Shown here one piece after another: positions 18,756-28,366 of a DNA stretch of 63,392 nucleotides. Origin of the DNA: Afifellaceae bacterium. Lineage in GTDB: Bacteria; Pseudomonadota; Alphaproteobacteria; Rhizobiales; Afifellaceae. Every line of letters starts with the position of its first letter. Position 1 is the first letter of the stretch. Both the position numbers and the translations under genes were made by a program. The notes beneath the pieces were generated by a model that ran no database searches, was not told the origin of the DNA, and saw only the letters and a program-made list of their open reading frames with translations. Where the stretch lies: assembly GCA_028281235.1 (NCBI GenBank), contig JANQKG010000059.1, forward strand, positions 1-63,392, written 5' to 3'.

Positions 18756-19232
18756 ATGGAAAAGGTGCCCATGACCGCCGGCGGGCATGCAGCGCTGGAG
18801 GCTGAGTTGAAGCGCCTCACATCGCAGGAGCGTCCACGCATCATTCAGGCGATTTCGGACGCCCGCTCGCATGGCGACCTGTCGGAGAACGCGGAATATC
18901 ACGCGGCTAAGGAAGCGCAGAGCCTCAACGAAGGACGCATCGCGGAGCTTGAGGACAAGCTCAGCCGCGCAGAAGTGATCGACGTCTCCAAGCTCTCCGG
19001 CGACACGGTCAAGTTCGGCGCCACGGTCTCGCTTCTTGACGAGGACACGGAAGAGAAGAAGGTCTACCGCATCGTCGGCGACATGGAAGCCGACGTGAAG
19101 AAGGGGCGCATCTCCATCTCCTCGCCGATTGCGCGTGCGCTTATCGGCAAGAGCAAGGGCGATTCCGTCGAAGTCACTGCGCCCGGCGGCGCGCGCAGCT
19201 ACGAGATCACGCGGATCGCGTTCAAAGCGTAG
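18756..19232 (+). CDS. greA: Transcription elongation factor GreA
   Basis: 158 residues, full length for GreA, from ATG 18756 with GGAGG six bases upstream. The N-terminal coiled-coil ([16 protein letters not shown], then [20 protein letters not shown]) carries the acidic DLSENAEY tip that reactivates RNA polymerase cleavage, and the C-terminal FKBP-like domain follows ([20 protein letters not shown], then ITRIAF). It rescues backtracked RNA polymerase. Downstream of carB but separated by a probable terminator. Confidence 0.96.
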   Translation: MEKVPMTAGGHAALEAELKRLTSQERPRIIQAISDARSHGDLSENAEYHAAKEAQSLNEGRIAELEDKLSRAEVIDVSKLSGDTVKFGATVSLLDEDTEEKKVYRIVGDMEADVKKGRISISSPIARALIGKSKGDSVEVTAPGGARSYEITRIAFKA

Positions 19233-19250
19233 CCAGATTCTGCATCGCAC

Positions 19251-19871
19251 TCACGACGAGCCCGGCTGCCAATCGATGGAAACGTGGCCGGGCTGTGACG
19301 CCACGCGCGCAAGCCACGCGCCAATGCCCGGATGGGCGCTGAGATCGAAGCCGCCCTCGTCCGCCACATGCGTGTAGGCGTAGAGCGCGATGTCGGCGAT
19401 GGAATAAGCATCGCCGGCGAGCCACTGCGCATCGGCGAGGCGCTTCTCCATGATCGCCAAAGCGCTGTTGCCGGCGTCCAGCAATTCCGCCAGGCGCTCC
19501 GGCGTGCGCAGATGCGCGCGCTCCGGTGCGGTGAGGATTGAACGGCGCACGGCAATCGCGGGTTCATGGCTGTATTGCTCGAAGCAAAGCCATTCATAGG
19601 CCTTGGCGCGGTTAAATGCGTCGCTCGGCAGATAGGCTGTGCCCTCCGCCAGATGCAGCAGGATGGCGTTCGATTCCGCCAGCCATCGCCCGTCGGGAAA
19701 CTCCAGGACCGGCACTTTGCCGATCGGGTTCTTCTCCAAAAAGTCCGGCTTACGGGTGGAGCCGTCATATGTGTTGATCTCCACAAGGCGAAACGGAATG
19801 CCAAGCAGCGCCATCAACAGGCGCGGCTTGTAGGCGTTGCCGGAGCCCTGCTGGGAGTAGAGCGTAAACAT
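19251..19871 (-). CDS. Glutathione S-transferase family protein
   Basis: 206 residues from ATG 19871, which shares its A with the TGA of the upstream oxidoreductase (TGATG), indicating translational coupling. The thioredoxin-like N-terminal domain runs from MFTLYSQQGSGNAYKPRLLM to the glutathione-binding segment IGKVPVLEFPDGRWLAESNA (cis-Pro and Glu-Ser-Asn), and the helical C-terminal domain contains LAGDAYSIADIALYAY. Coupling to a SAF-domain oxidoreductase is unusual and suggests a shared catabolic or detoxification substrate rather than general glutathione conjugation. Confidence 0.9.
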   Translation of the reverse strand: MFTLYSQQGSGNAYKPRLLMALLGIPFRLVEINTYDGSTRKPDFLEKNPIGKVPVLEFPDGRWLAESNAILLHLAEGTAYLPSDAFNRAKAYEWLCFEQYSHEPAIAVRRSILTAPERAHLRTPERLAELLDAGNSALAIMEKRLADAQWLAGDAYSIADIALYAYTHVADEGGFDLSAHPGIGAWLARVASQPGHVSIDWQPGSS

Positions 19872-21160
19872 CAACCCAAGAAGCGCTCCGCCTCGCGGCG
19901 CAGCTTGACCGCCTGGCTCGTCTCGTCGAGGTCCACATCGCTCATGCGGACGATCTCGCCGGCGGCGACGTTGCGGGTCAAACGAATATCCTTGGCCAGT
20001 CCGATCGGCAGCGCTGATGAATCGACGCTTGCCCGCGCCGGGATGAGCTTGCCCCACACGGCATAGCCGCCCTCCCCGTCAAGACGCCCGCCGGCCTGCA
20101 GATCACCCTTCGCCACCGCCACGGCGTCGCCGCGCCAAGCGGTCGGTGCGCCGGTCGCCTCGCCGCGCAGCACGGCCGAGTAGATGGAGATGCCGAGTTC
20201 GGAGCCCACCAGATGGAACGGCCGGTACATCGCCGCATAGCGGCTGCCATGCGCGGGCTTCATGCCGTAATGCTCAAAGCATTGCGCAGCGTAGTCGCTG
20301 AGCGCTTCAATCACGACATAGACGCCCCAACGCAGATCACACTCGACGTCACTGCCGTCGCGATTAAGCGACGAGACGACCTCAACGACACCGTTTTCCG
20401 TGGCGCGGGGGCCGAGCACTTCGGCGAGGTCGTCGGCGCCGGCGGGGGGAAAGCTGAGGCCGTCTGCCGGCACGTCCAGGCCGCACGCATTGGCGACGGC
20501 CGCCATCTCAATCGCCGATTTGGTGCCGTCGACGAAGGAGTTGAACATTTGCGCATTCATGCCGGCGGCGCGCGCCTCCTCCGGCGGCAAGCCGAAATGG
20601 TCCCACACCGTGTCGGGCGTGGAGGAATGATATTGCGGCAGGTATTTGGTGCCCTTGCCGGCGGCGGCGACCTTGAAGCCGGAAGCGCGTGCCCAGTCGA
20701 TCTGCTCGGCGATCAATGCCGGCTGGTCGCCATAGGCGAGCGAATAGACGACGCCCGCCTGCCTGGCGCGCGCGGCCAACGCCGGACCGGCCAAAACGTC
20801 GGCTTCCACATTGACCATGACGATGTGCTTTCCCGCAGCGATGGCTTTCAACGCATGCGAGATGCCGGCGGCGGGGTCGCCCGTGGCGTCGACCACCAGC
20901 GCGATATCGTCGCGGCCGACGGCCTCGTCCAGATCGCTGCTCAAGTGGACGGAGGCAATGCGGTCTGCGTCCCAGCCGAGCCTGGGGAGGTTCTGACGGA
21001 CGCGCTCCGGATCAAGATCGACTATGGCGCGCAGCGCGATGCCCGGCATGGTGGGGAGCTGCGCCAGGAACATGGAGCCGAACTTCCCCGCGCCGATCAG
21101 TGTCACGCCGATCGGGCCGGCCTTCTCCTCATGGTCGAGCGCCAGTTGGTAGAGATTCAT
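19871..21160 (-). CDS. NAD(P)-dependent oxidoreductase with C-terminal SAF domain (homoserine-dehydrogenase-like)
   Basis: 429 residues. A Rossmann domain begins at VTLIGAGKFGSMFLAQLPTM; the central part (ADVLAGPALAARARQAGVVY, then YGDQPALIAEQIDWARASGF) resembles the homoserine dehydrogenase/UxaA-associated NAD-binding family. The last ~90 residues (IGLAKDIRLTRNVAAGEIV, RMSDVDLDETSQAVKLRRE) form a SAF domain, which leads to frequent mis-annotation as FlgA. Related proteins are found with sugar-acid catabolism, but the substrate is not evident here. It is the first gene of a two-gene operon with the glutathione S-transferase. Confidence 0.75.
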   Translation of the reverse strand: MNLYQLALDHEEKAGPIGVTLIGAGKFGSMFLAQLPTMPGIALRAIVDLDPERVRQNLPRLGWDADRIASVHLSSDLDEAVGRDDIALVVDATGDPAAGISHALKAIAAGKHIVMVNVEADVLAGPALAARARQAGVVYSLAYGDQPALIAEQIDWARASGFKVAAAGKGTKYLPQYHSSTPDTVWDHFGLPPEEARAAGMNAQMFNSFVDGTKSAIEMAAVANACGLDVPADGLSFPPAGADDLAEVLGPRATENGVVEVVSSLNRDGSDVECDLRWGVYVVIEALSDYAAQCFEHYGMKPAHGSRYAAMYRPFHLVGSELGISIYSAVLRGEATGAPTAWRGDAVAVAKGDLQAGGRLDGEGGYAVWGKLIPARASVDSSALPIGLAKDIRLTRNVAAGEIVRMSDVDLDETSQAVKLRREAERFLG

Positions 21161-21189
21161 CGCTGTTCCTTAGAGCCTACTTGAGAAAT

Positions 21190-22770
<1,581 letters not shown>

Positions 22771-22782
22771 GAACAGACGCAT

Positions 22783-22811
22783 AAAGAAACGGCGGAGCGA
22801 TGCTCCGCCGT
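22783..22811 (-). terminator. Rho-independent terminator of the cold-shock gene
   Basis: On the minus strand ACGGCGGAGC-ATC-GCTCCGCCGT forms a perfect 10-bp stem followed by TTCTTT. It lies 23 bp beyond the stop codon of the RG-rich cold-shock protein gene. Confidence 0.85.
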
Positions 22812-22833
22812 CAGACGCGCTCAGACGCGCCGT

Positions 22834-23541
22834 CTATTCCTCGACGATTTGAAGGTTCACTGCCTGCGGGCCACGGCCGCGGCGATCCTCTTCGGTCTCG
22901 AAGGACAGCTTCGTCCCCTCCGGAATCTGCTGCAGCCCGGAGCGCTCGATTGCCGAGATGTGGACGAATACGTCCTTGCTGCCGGATTCCGGGGTGATGA
23001 ACCCGAAGCCGCGGTCGTTGTTGAAGAATTTCAGCGTGCCATTCTGCCGTGGGCCGCGCTCGCGCGGCTCGCGGTCCTGATAGCCACCACCACCGCCGCC
23101 GCCGCCACCGCGATAGCCGCCACCACCGCCGCCTTCGCGGTCGCCACGATAGCCGCCGCCACCACCGCCGCCACGGTAGCCACCACCGCCGCCCTCTCGG
23201 TCGCCGCGATAACCGCCGCCGCCGCCGCCGCGATAGCCGCCACCGCCGCCCTCTCGGTCGCCGCGATAACCTCCGCCACCGCCGCCGCGGTAACCGCCGC
23301 CACCGCCACCACCGCGATAATTGCCACCACCACCGCGATAGCCGCCGTCGCGATCACCGTATCCACTACCGCGGTCACCGTAGCCACCGGGACTCGGCGG
23401 CATGTCGCCGCCGAAGTCGTGCTCACCGCCGAATTCCCGTTGCCCGCCGCGCCGCGGACCGCGACTACGGTCACGCTCACGATCGCTGCGACGATCCTCA
23501 AAATCGTCGTCGTCGTCGTGGTTACCGTTGTCGATCATCAA
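22834..23541 (-). CDS. RG-repeat protein with C-terminal cold-shock domain
   Basis: 235 residues. Residues 1-45 are acidic then Arg-rich (DDDDDFEDRR, RERDRSRGPRRGG). Residues ~50-160 are low-complexity repeats of GGGGYRGG and YRGDREGGG. The last ~70 residues are a cold-shock domain, starting at NGTLKFFNNDRGFGFITPE, with RNP1 as RGFGFI and RNP2 as VFVHIS. The domain binds single-stranded nucleic acid; the arginine-glycine tail resembles eukaryotic RGG RNA-binding proteins and could promote RNA binding or condensation. Ordinary bacterial Csp proteins are ~70 residues, so the long N-terminal extension is the notable feature. The 259-bp region upstream to rlpA holds its promoter and leader. Strong terminator downstream. 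Confidence 0.9.
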   Translation of the reverse strand: MMIDNGNHDDDDDFEDRRSDRERDRSRGPRRGGQREFGGEHDFGGDMPPSPGGYGDRGSGYGDRDGGYRGGGGNYRGGGGGGGYRGGGGGGYRGDREGGGGGYRGGGGGGYRGDREGGGGGYRGGGGGGGYRGDREGGGGGGYRGGGGGGGGGYQDREPRERGPRQNGTLKFFNNDRGFGFITPESGSKDVFVHISAIERSGLQQIPEGTKLSFETEEDRRGRGPQAVNLQIVEE

Positions 23542-23800
23542 CTAAGTCCTCTCGAAGAATTGGGGTTTTTTGCCTGGCCCGACCTCAACAAGCGAGGCCA
23601 ACCGGCGCGAGCGTGCGTGCGGTCTTCGGAGAGGAATCGTCTATAGCGGTCGGGCGAAAAATCAAATCCTCAAAGCCCATCCAACCTCGCCGGCTTCCGC
23701 AGACGGAGCCGTCGCTTGCGAGTCTTCGCACAAGCCTGCCCCCTCGGCAAGCGCGAATCGCGCCGCCGCGGGGCAGGCTGTCAGCTGTGGTTGGTGTGGG

Positions 23801-24163
23801 TCAGTCTTTGGACAGCACGGTCAGGCGCACATCGGTGACGCCTTTGCGGACAAATCCGAGCCGTGCTGCGGCGGCTTTGGTGACGTCGATGATGCGGCCG
23901 CGGATGAAAGGACCGCGGTCATTTATGCGCACGACAACCGAACGGCCGTTCTTGAGATTCTCAACTTTGACCCGCGTGCCGAACGGCAGCGTACGATGCG
24001 CTGCGGTCATGGCGGTCGGGTCGCACATCTCGCCCGACGCTGTCTTGGAGGTCAGCGCGTACCACGATGCGCGACCGGTTTCTGCAAATGCGCTCGCGTT
24101 CGGCGCGAGCGCCGATGCTGCAACCAGAACCGAAACCACAAACAGTCTCGACAATAACGACAT
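23801..24163 (-). CDS. RlpA-like double-psi beta-barrel septal/cell-wall protein
   Basis: 120 residues from ATG 24163, with GGAGC six bases upstream. A signal peptide (LFVVSVLVAASALAPNASAFA) leads into a single DPBB domain with ASWYALTSKTASGEMCD, TAAHRTLPFGTRVKVENL and VVRINDRGPFIRGRIIDVTK, all diagnostic of RlpA. RlpA proteins are lytic transglycosylases or binding proteins acting on denuded peptidoglycan; this one lacks a SPOR domain and is short, so septal targeting is not expected from sequence. Confidence 0.88.
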   Translation of the reverse strand: MSLLSRLFVVSVLVAASALAPNASAFAETGRASWYALTSKTASGEMCDPTAMTAAHRTLPFGTRVKVENLKNGRSVVVRINDRGPFIRGRIIDVTKAAAARLGFVRKGVTDVRLTVLSKD

Positions 24164-24347
24164 TGAAGCTCCTTCGTCCGTCGTCTTGGGAAGGCGGGGA
24201 GAAGCTCGGCAAAGGCGGCGAGATTTGGTCGCGGCAGCGGCAGAATGCGGCGATGGCGCAGCGATTCCATGCTGCAGAGCTGCCATGCGTTTTTGGGTGA
24301 GGTGGCGGTCGTGGTTAACGAAAGATGCGCTCGGCCATCTTGACCAG

Positions 24348-24376
24348 AAAAAAGGCCGACGCGGAAAGCGCCGGCC
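24348..24376 (-). terminator. Rho-independent terminator of the BA14K-like gene
   Basis: On the minus strand GGCCGGCGC pairs with GCGTCGGCC (one A-C mismatch) around TTTCC, followed by TTTTTT. It starts 27 bp beyond the stop of the 24404-24745 gene. Confidence 0.8.
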
Positions 24377-24403
24377 TAAAGGGGGAGCGTTGGAGAGAAG
24401 AGC

Positions 24404-24745
24404 TTATTGGCACATGTGCCGGTAGCCGTTGTAGCCGAGATAGGTGCCGGAACGGGCGTCAAAGCTCACGTAGCGCTTGGCACAATAGGCATACCATTCA
24501 GGCGTCCAGGGATGCGGACTGGCCTGATACACGACAACAGGTGGAGGTGGTGGCGGCGCCACGTAGACCGGCGCCGGCTCATAATAGTAGCGCGGGCGTG
24601 CTGTGGCGCTGCCGAAGAGCGTGCCGACGGCAAAGCCAAAGGCCCCGCCGATCAAGGCGTCGCCGGCATCGGCTGCTGCTGGAGCGGAATAAGTTGCGGC
24701 TGGAAGGGCCACAAGAGCGGCGGCGAGCGAACTGGTGATACGCAT
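24404..24745 (-). CDS. BA14K-family secreted protein
   Basis: 113 residues: signal peptide (MRITSSLAAALVALPAATYS, cleavage near AAADA), a short glycine-rich hydrophobic segment (LIGGAFGFAVGTLFG), a proline-rich linker (PPPPPPVVV) and the C-terminal BA14K motif WYAYCAKRYVSFDARSGTYL then GYNGYRHMC with two Cys. BA14K is a Brucella immunoreactive, lectin-like protein; the family is typical of Rhizobiales envelopes. Molecular function is not established. Has its own terminator. Confidence 0.88.
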   Translation of the reverse strand: MRITSSLAAALVALPAATYSAPAAADAGDALIGGAFGFAVGTLFGSATARPRYYYEPAPVYVAPPPPPPVVVYQASPHPWTPEWYAYCAKRYVSFDARSGTYLGYNGYRHMCQ

Positions 24746-24927
24746 GACACTGTTCCCAAGGCGCCGCAGACCCGGCGCGCGGCATGGGCGCGGGTGGCGC
24801 CCTCTAGCGTGGGTCCATTCATGACACCTTAAACTAAACAGGTTCTTAACGTTCTCTTTGCGTCGCAGCTCAAACGGTCGGGGAAACCGGGCGCCGGCGC
24901 ACCGCTTTTGATTTCGCGATGAAGCGG

Positions 24928-25272
24928 TTAGGGGCGGCGCCTTGCACCCATTCTCAGCCTGAGTGCTGCCGGCACGTCGTATTCGCGAAGCACCGCCTCA
25001 GTGTTTCGCAAGCCGCAAGCCTCGCGCTGCACAACGAACTGCCAGAGTGCTTCGGCGGCGTCATCGAAGAGGCGCCGCCGCCGCTCCGGTTCGAACGCCC
25101 CCGGCTCCGCTTCCGCTGTGCGCCAGGCCGACAGCTTCGCCTCGAAGGTTTTCGTCAGCCGCGCCAAATTCGCCCGCTTCTCCTCAAGTATCTCCTCATC
25201 GAGCGTCGTGACGATCGGAATGGCCCGCGCAGGAACCTTGGGCGCAAGAATGCGTGGTGGCTTCAGGCTCAT
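24928..25272 (-). CDS. Small conserved hypothetical protein (probable DUF6665)
   Basis: 114 residues from ATG 25272 (MSLKPPRILAPKVPARAIPI); an upstream in-frame start at 25308 would add 12 residues without similarity to anything recognised. The C-terminal part (ALWQFVVQREACGLRNTEAV, then LREYDVPAALRLRMG) resembles the DUF6665 family of small alphaproteobacterial proteins, from memory of the pattern only. Helical, no signal peptide. Function unknown. Confidence 0.65.
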   Translation of the reverse strand: MSLKPPRILAPKVPARAIPIVTTLDEEILEEKRANLARLTKTFEAKLSAWRTAEAEPGAFEPERRRRLFDDAAEALWQFVVQREACGLRNTEAVLREYDVPAALRLRMGARRRP

Positions 25273-25365
25273 GCCCCCGGTGATGCCGCGACGCGGCGCG
25301 GCACGCAAGCATGGCCGGCGGCCAAATGCCTGGGCGTCAGGGCCTAAGCAGTCGCCGGCGAGGAA

Positions 25366-25539
25366 TCAGGTCCCCGCCAGCAGGATCGCATCGGCGATCT
25401 CGCTGGCCTTGTCGGCGAGGTTCAGGCCGATCGTGGCCAGCACACCGATGATGGCGACTGAAATCATCGCGGCGACCAGGCCGTATTCCACCGCCGAGGC
25501 GCCGGTCTCGTCGGTCGCGTATCGCATGAGGTGCTGCAT
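25366..25539 (-). CDS. Flp family type IVb pilin
   Basis: 57 residues, too short for usual length cut-offs: MQHLMRYATDETGASAVEYG, then a hydrophobic helix (LVAAMISVAIIGVLATIGL) and ADKASEIADAILLAGT. The GASAVEYG motif is the prepilin peptidase site of Flp/Fap pilins (cleavage after Gly, Glu at +5, Tyr at +6). Flp pilins form the tight-adherence (Tad) pilus, but no tad or cpa gene is in the window, so this is a lone pilin whose assembly genes must be elsewhere. The 374-bp region to the next gene holds its promoter and a terminator-like hairpin at 25835. Confidence 0.9.
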   Translation of the reverse strand: MQHLMRYATDETGASAVEYGLVAAMISVAIIGVLATIGLNLADKASEIADAILLAGT

Positions 25540-25834
25540 GGCGAACTCCAGCTCTCAGGCCGGTTCTTGGGCCTCTGGCCGGCCATATCGCTGCCGCAGC
25601 ATGATTATCGCCCGGCACCGGCCCGGAGACGACGGAAACCCTTCGTTTACCTTAGCGGCGGCGCATGACGCCTTAACCAAGCACGAAACATTTGCGCCTC
25701 CGCGCGAAACGCAATTCACCGGCCGGCGCAACATTGCCGAAACGCAGGCCCCTCATATTCGCGCCTGGGTATCGGACGCCGATCGGCACTGCCCCCCGCC
25801 ACGGAAAGTCCTTAACCCAACCTCCCGTCCGCCT

Positions 25835-25869
25835 GAGGGCCGGCCTTAGCGCCGGCCCTCCCCCTTTTT
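25835..25869 (+). terminator. Terminator-like hairpin in the leader of the flavoprotein gene
   Basis: GAGGGCCGGC (25835-25844) and GCCGGCCCTC (25851-25860) form a perfect 10-bp stem with loop CTTAGC, followed by CCCCTTTTT. No plus-strand gene lies upstream (the Flp pilin is on the minus strand), so it either ends an unseen small transcript or acts as an attenuator 45 bp before the start codon at 25914. Confidence 0.65.
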
Positions 25870-25913
25870 GGGGCTGCGTTATCGCTGCCTCGCCCTTCCC
25901 GGGCCGCGCCGCT

Positions 25914-27566
25914 ATGACGGAGCCTGGGAGACCGGAGGCGGGGTTGGGCACGACGGACGCCGTTATCATTGGGGGCGGGCATAACGGGCTGGTCGCTGCG
26001 GCCTATCTTGCCCAAGCCGGCGTAGCAGTGACCGTTCTGGAGCGCCGCCATGTGGTCGGCGGCGCGGCGGTGACGGAAGAGTTCTGGCCGGGCTTCCGCA
26101 ACTCCGTCGCCGCGTACACGGTGTCGCTGCTTAATCCGCAAATCATGCGCGATCTTGAGCTCCATCGTCACGGGCTCAAAATCGTGGAGCGCAAGCTCGC
26201 CAACTTTTTGCCGCTGCCAGATGGGCGGTCGCTCAAGGTCGGTGGCAGTGAGACGAAGGCGGAAGTCGCAAAGTTCTCCGAGCGCGATGCGGAACGGCTT
26301 GACGCCTATGAGCGCATGCTCAGTGCCGCCGGTGAAGTCCTTGGCAGCCTCATGCTGGAAACGCCACCCATCGTCACGGCGGCGGGCTGGGCGGCCGCTC
26401 TGCCGGACTTGTTCAAGACCGCACGGCTGATGCGCCGCGCCGGCCGGCTTTCCATGGCGGAGCGGCGGGCGCTCGCCGATCTGGTGCTCAAATCGGCCGG
26501 CGATCTTCTGGATGCCTGGTTTGAGTCCGACCCGATCAAAGCTGTGCTCGGGTTCGATTCCATCGTCGGCTCCTATCAGAGCCCTTACGCGCCGGGCTCC
26601 GCTTATGTGCTTGCGCATCACACGCTCGGCGAGGTGAACGGCCGCCGCGGCGCATGGGGCCACGCGATCGGCGGCATGGGTGCCATCAGTGAGGCCATGG
26701 CGCGCTGCTGCGCCGAGCGCGGCGTCCGTATCCGAACGAACGCGGCTGTGCGCGAAGTGATTGTCGAAAACGACGCGGCCGCCGAGGTGGTGACGGACAA
26801 TGGCGAAACGATCCGCGCACCGATCGTCGTTTCAAGTTTGAACCCCAAGCTTCTGTTCACGCGCCTATTGGATGCCGACACGCTGCCGCCGGACTTTTTG
26901 AGCCGCATGCACAATTGGCGTTGCGGCTCCGGCAGCTTCCGCATGAATGTCGCGCTGTCGGAGCTTCCCGATTTCACCTGCCTGCCGGGCCGCACGCCTG
27001 CCGACCACCACACAGCGGGCATCATCATCGCCCCGAGCCTGGCCTATATGGAACGCGCCTTTCTCGACGCAAAGCTGAACGGCTGGTCGCGCGCGCCGGT
27101 GATTGAGATGGTGATCCCGTCAACGCTCGATGACAGCCTGGCGCCGCCAGGCCGGCACGTTGCGAGCCTCTTCTGCCAGCATGTGGCGCCGGAGCTGCCG
27201 GCGGATTTTCCCGGCGGCGCGTCGTGGGACGACCACAAGGACGCCGTCGCGGATCTGATGATCGACACCGTCGATTCCTACGCGCCGAACTTCAAGGCGT
27301 CGGTGATCGGCCGACAGGTCCTTTCGCCGCTCGATCTGGAACGGGATTTCGGGCTCCTCGGCGGCGACATCTTCCACGGCCAGCTGTCGCTCGACCAGCT
27401 TTTCTCGGCGCGGCCGATGCTTGGCTATGCGGACTATCGCACGCCGATCTCCGGGCTCTATATGTGCGGCGCGGGCACGCATCCGGGCGGTGGCGTCAGC
27501 GGCGCGCCAGGGCATAATGCGGCGCGCGAGATTCTGCGTGACATGAAGCGGAAGACCAGAGCTTGA
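25914..27566 (+). CDS. Phytoene desaturase-like FAD-dependent oxidoreductase
   Basis: 550 residues from ATG 25914; the frame is open further upstream but passes through a terminator-like hairpin. The FAD-binding motif is DAVIIGGGHNGLVAAAYLAQ then VTVLERRHVVGGAAVTEEF near the N-terminus; the C-terminus has LYMCGAGTHPGGGVSGAPGH, the CrtI/PDS-type signature. Members annotated as phytoene desaturases are often not carotenoid enzymes but related PYROXD2-like oxidoreductases; no carotenoid genes are nearby, so the substrate is unknown. Followed after 10 bp by a small hypothetical gene. Confidence 0.88.
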   Translation: MTEPGRPEAGLGTTDAVIIGGGHNGLVAAAYLAQAGVAVTVLERRHVVGGAAVTEEFWPGFRNSVAAYTVSLLNPQIMRDLELHRHGLKIVERKLANFLPLPDGRSLKVGGSETKAEVAKFSERDAERLDAYERMLSAAGEVLGSLMLETPPIVTAAGWAAALPDLFKTARLMRRAGRLSMAERRALADLVLKSAGDLLDAWFESDPIKAVLGFDSIVGSYQSPYAPGSAYVLAHHTLGEVNGRRGAWGHAIGGMGAISEAMARCCAERGVRIRTNAAVREVIVENDAAAEVVTDNGETIRAPIVVSSLNPKLLFTRLLDADTLPPDFLSRMHNWRCGSGSFRMNVALSELPDFTCLPGRTPADHHTAGIIIAPSLAYMERAFLDAKLNGWSRAPVIEMVIPSTLDDSLAPPGRHVASLFCQHVAPELPADFPGGASWDDHKDAVADLMIDTVDSYAPNFKASVIGRQVLSPLDLERDFGLLGGDIFHGQLSLDQLFSARPMLGYADYRTPISGLYMCGAGTHPGGGVSGAPGHNAAREILRDMKRKTRA

Positions 27567-27576
27567 GAGGGCGCCG

Positions 27577-28110
27577 GTGAGCCTGAGCGCAGTTCGGCGC
27601 TTCGTCGAGCGCCTCAACTATCGTGACAAGACGCTGTCGCATCTCAATGCGCTCCTCGTCTACTACCCGTCCGGCCGGCAGTTCACCAAAGACTTCCCGC
27701 GCCTGCGCCAGACCATCCGCGCGCATCACGAATCCGGCGTGACGCCGCAAAGCGCCGCCTTGCAGATCGCGGCGGAGATCGTCGGACGCTTTTTGCAACA
27801 GCTCGACGACACGCAACGCGCCGCCGTCGCATCGGCGCTGATGGCAAGTGATCTTGCGACACTGGAGCAGCTCGCTTCGAAGCGTATGGCGCAACGCCGC
27901 GTCAAACCGGGCGACGCCGTGACTTTCGCGACGCGGCTGACCGGCGTGGCGCTCTTCATGGCGCGCCGCATGGCGGAGACAGGTGCGCTCGGGCGGGAGG
28001 ATTATCGCCATCTCCTCGCAACCGTCGAACAGGCGCTGACGGTGCAGGTCGAGGATGGCGAGACGATGCCGCAGAGCCCGCTTGCGGCTGTTTTCGGGCT
28101 CGACGATTAG
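27577..28110 (+). CDS. Hypothetical protein co-transcribed with the flavoprotein
   Basis: 177 residues from GTG 27577, with GAGAGG just upstream and only 10 bp after the previous stop, so it is very likely in the same operon. Mostly helical, without Cys, signal peptide or membrane segment (LRQTIRAHHESGVTPQSAAL; AVTFATRLTGVALFMARRMA). No family recognised. Confidence 0.65.
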   Translation: MSLSAVRRFVERLNYRDKTLSHLNALLVYYPSGRQFTKDFPRLRQTIRAHHESGVTPQSAALQIAAEIVGRFLQQLDDTQRAAVASALMASDLATLEQLASKRMAQRRVKPGDAVTFATRLTGVALFMARRMAETGALGREDYRHLLATVEQALTVQVEDGETMPQSPLAAVFGLDD

Positions 28111-28120
28111 GTCGGATTTA

Positions 28121-28276
28121 ACCCTCCCCATGAGGGAGGGTCGAAATCGGTGAGCCTAGCGAGCCGATTTCGGGGAGGGGTGGGCGATTGTTCTCTGCTG
28201 ATCGACTCGCTCACCCCCTCCCGAAAACCGCTGCACTTACGTTTGCGGTTTTCGACCTCCCCTCAAGGGGGAGGTC
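28121..28276. repeat. Array of four stem-loop repeats
   Basis: Four back-to-back palindromes: ACCCTCCCCATGAGGGAGGGT (28121-28141), CGAAATCGG/CCGATTTCG (28142-28172), GAAAACCGC/GCGGTTTTC (28223-28253) and GACCTCCCC...GGGGAGGTC (28254-28276). It fills the convergent gap between the plus-strand hypothetical gene and the minus-strand sugar transporter operon and resembles dispersed mosaic elements of alphaproteobacteria. No gene found in it. Confidence 0.75.
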
Positions 28277-28313
28277 AACTGGAGTTCGCCTCGTGTGGCG
28301 AATGCCCGGCACG

Positions 28314-28342
28314 AAAAAACGGCGGGGCGCTGGGCCCCGCCG
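28314..28342 (-). terminator. Rho-independent terminator of the sugar ABC transporter operon
   Basis: On the minus strand CGGCGGGGC-CCAGC-GCCCCGCCG forms a perfect 9-bp stem followed directly by TTTTTT. It lies 25 bp beyond the stop of the binding-protein gene. Confidence 0.9.
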
Positions 28343-28366
28343 CTCGTTCACACGAAGCGCTATCGA

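Noticed and set aside
19872-20057. Extended N-terminus for the glutathione S-transferase
   Set aside because: It overlaps the SAF-domain oxidoreductase coding region; the GST fold starts at MFTLYSQQG at 19871, coupled by TGATG.
23080-23350. Possible CRISPR or tandem-repeat array
   Set aside because: The periodic sequence encodes the GGGGYRGG repeats of the cold-shock protein in one frame; unit lengths vary and there are no spacers.
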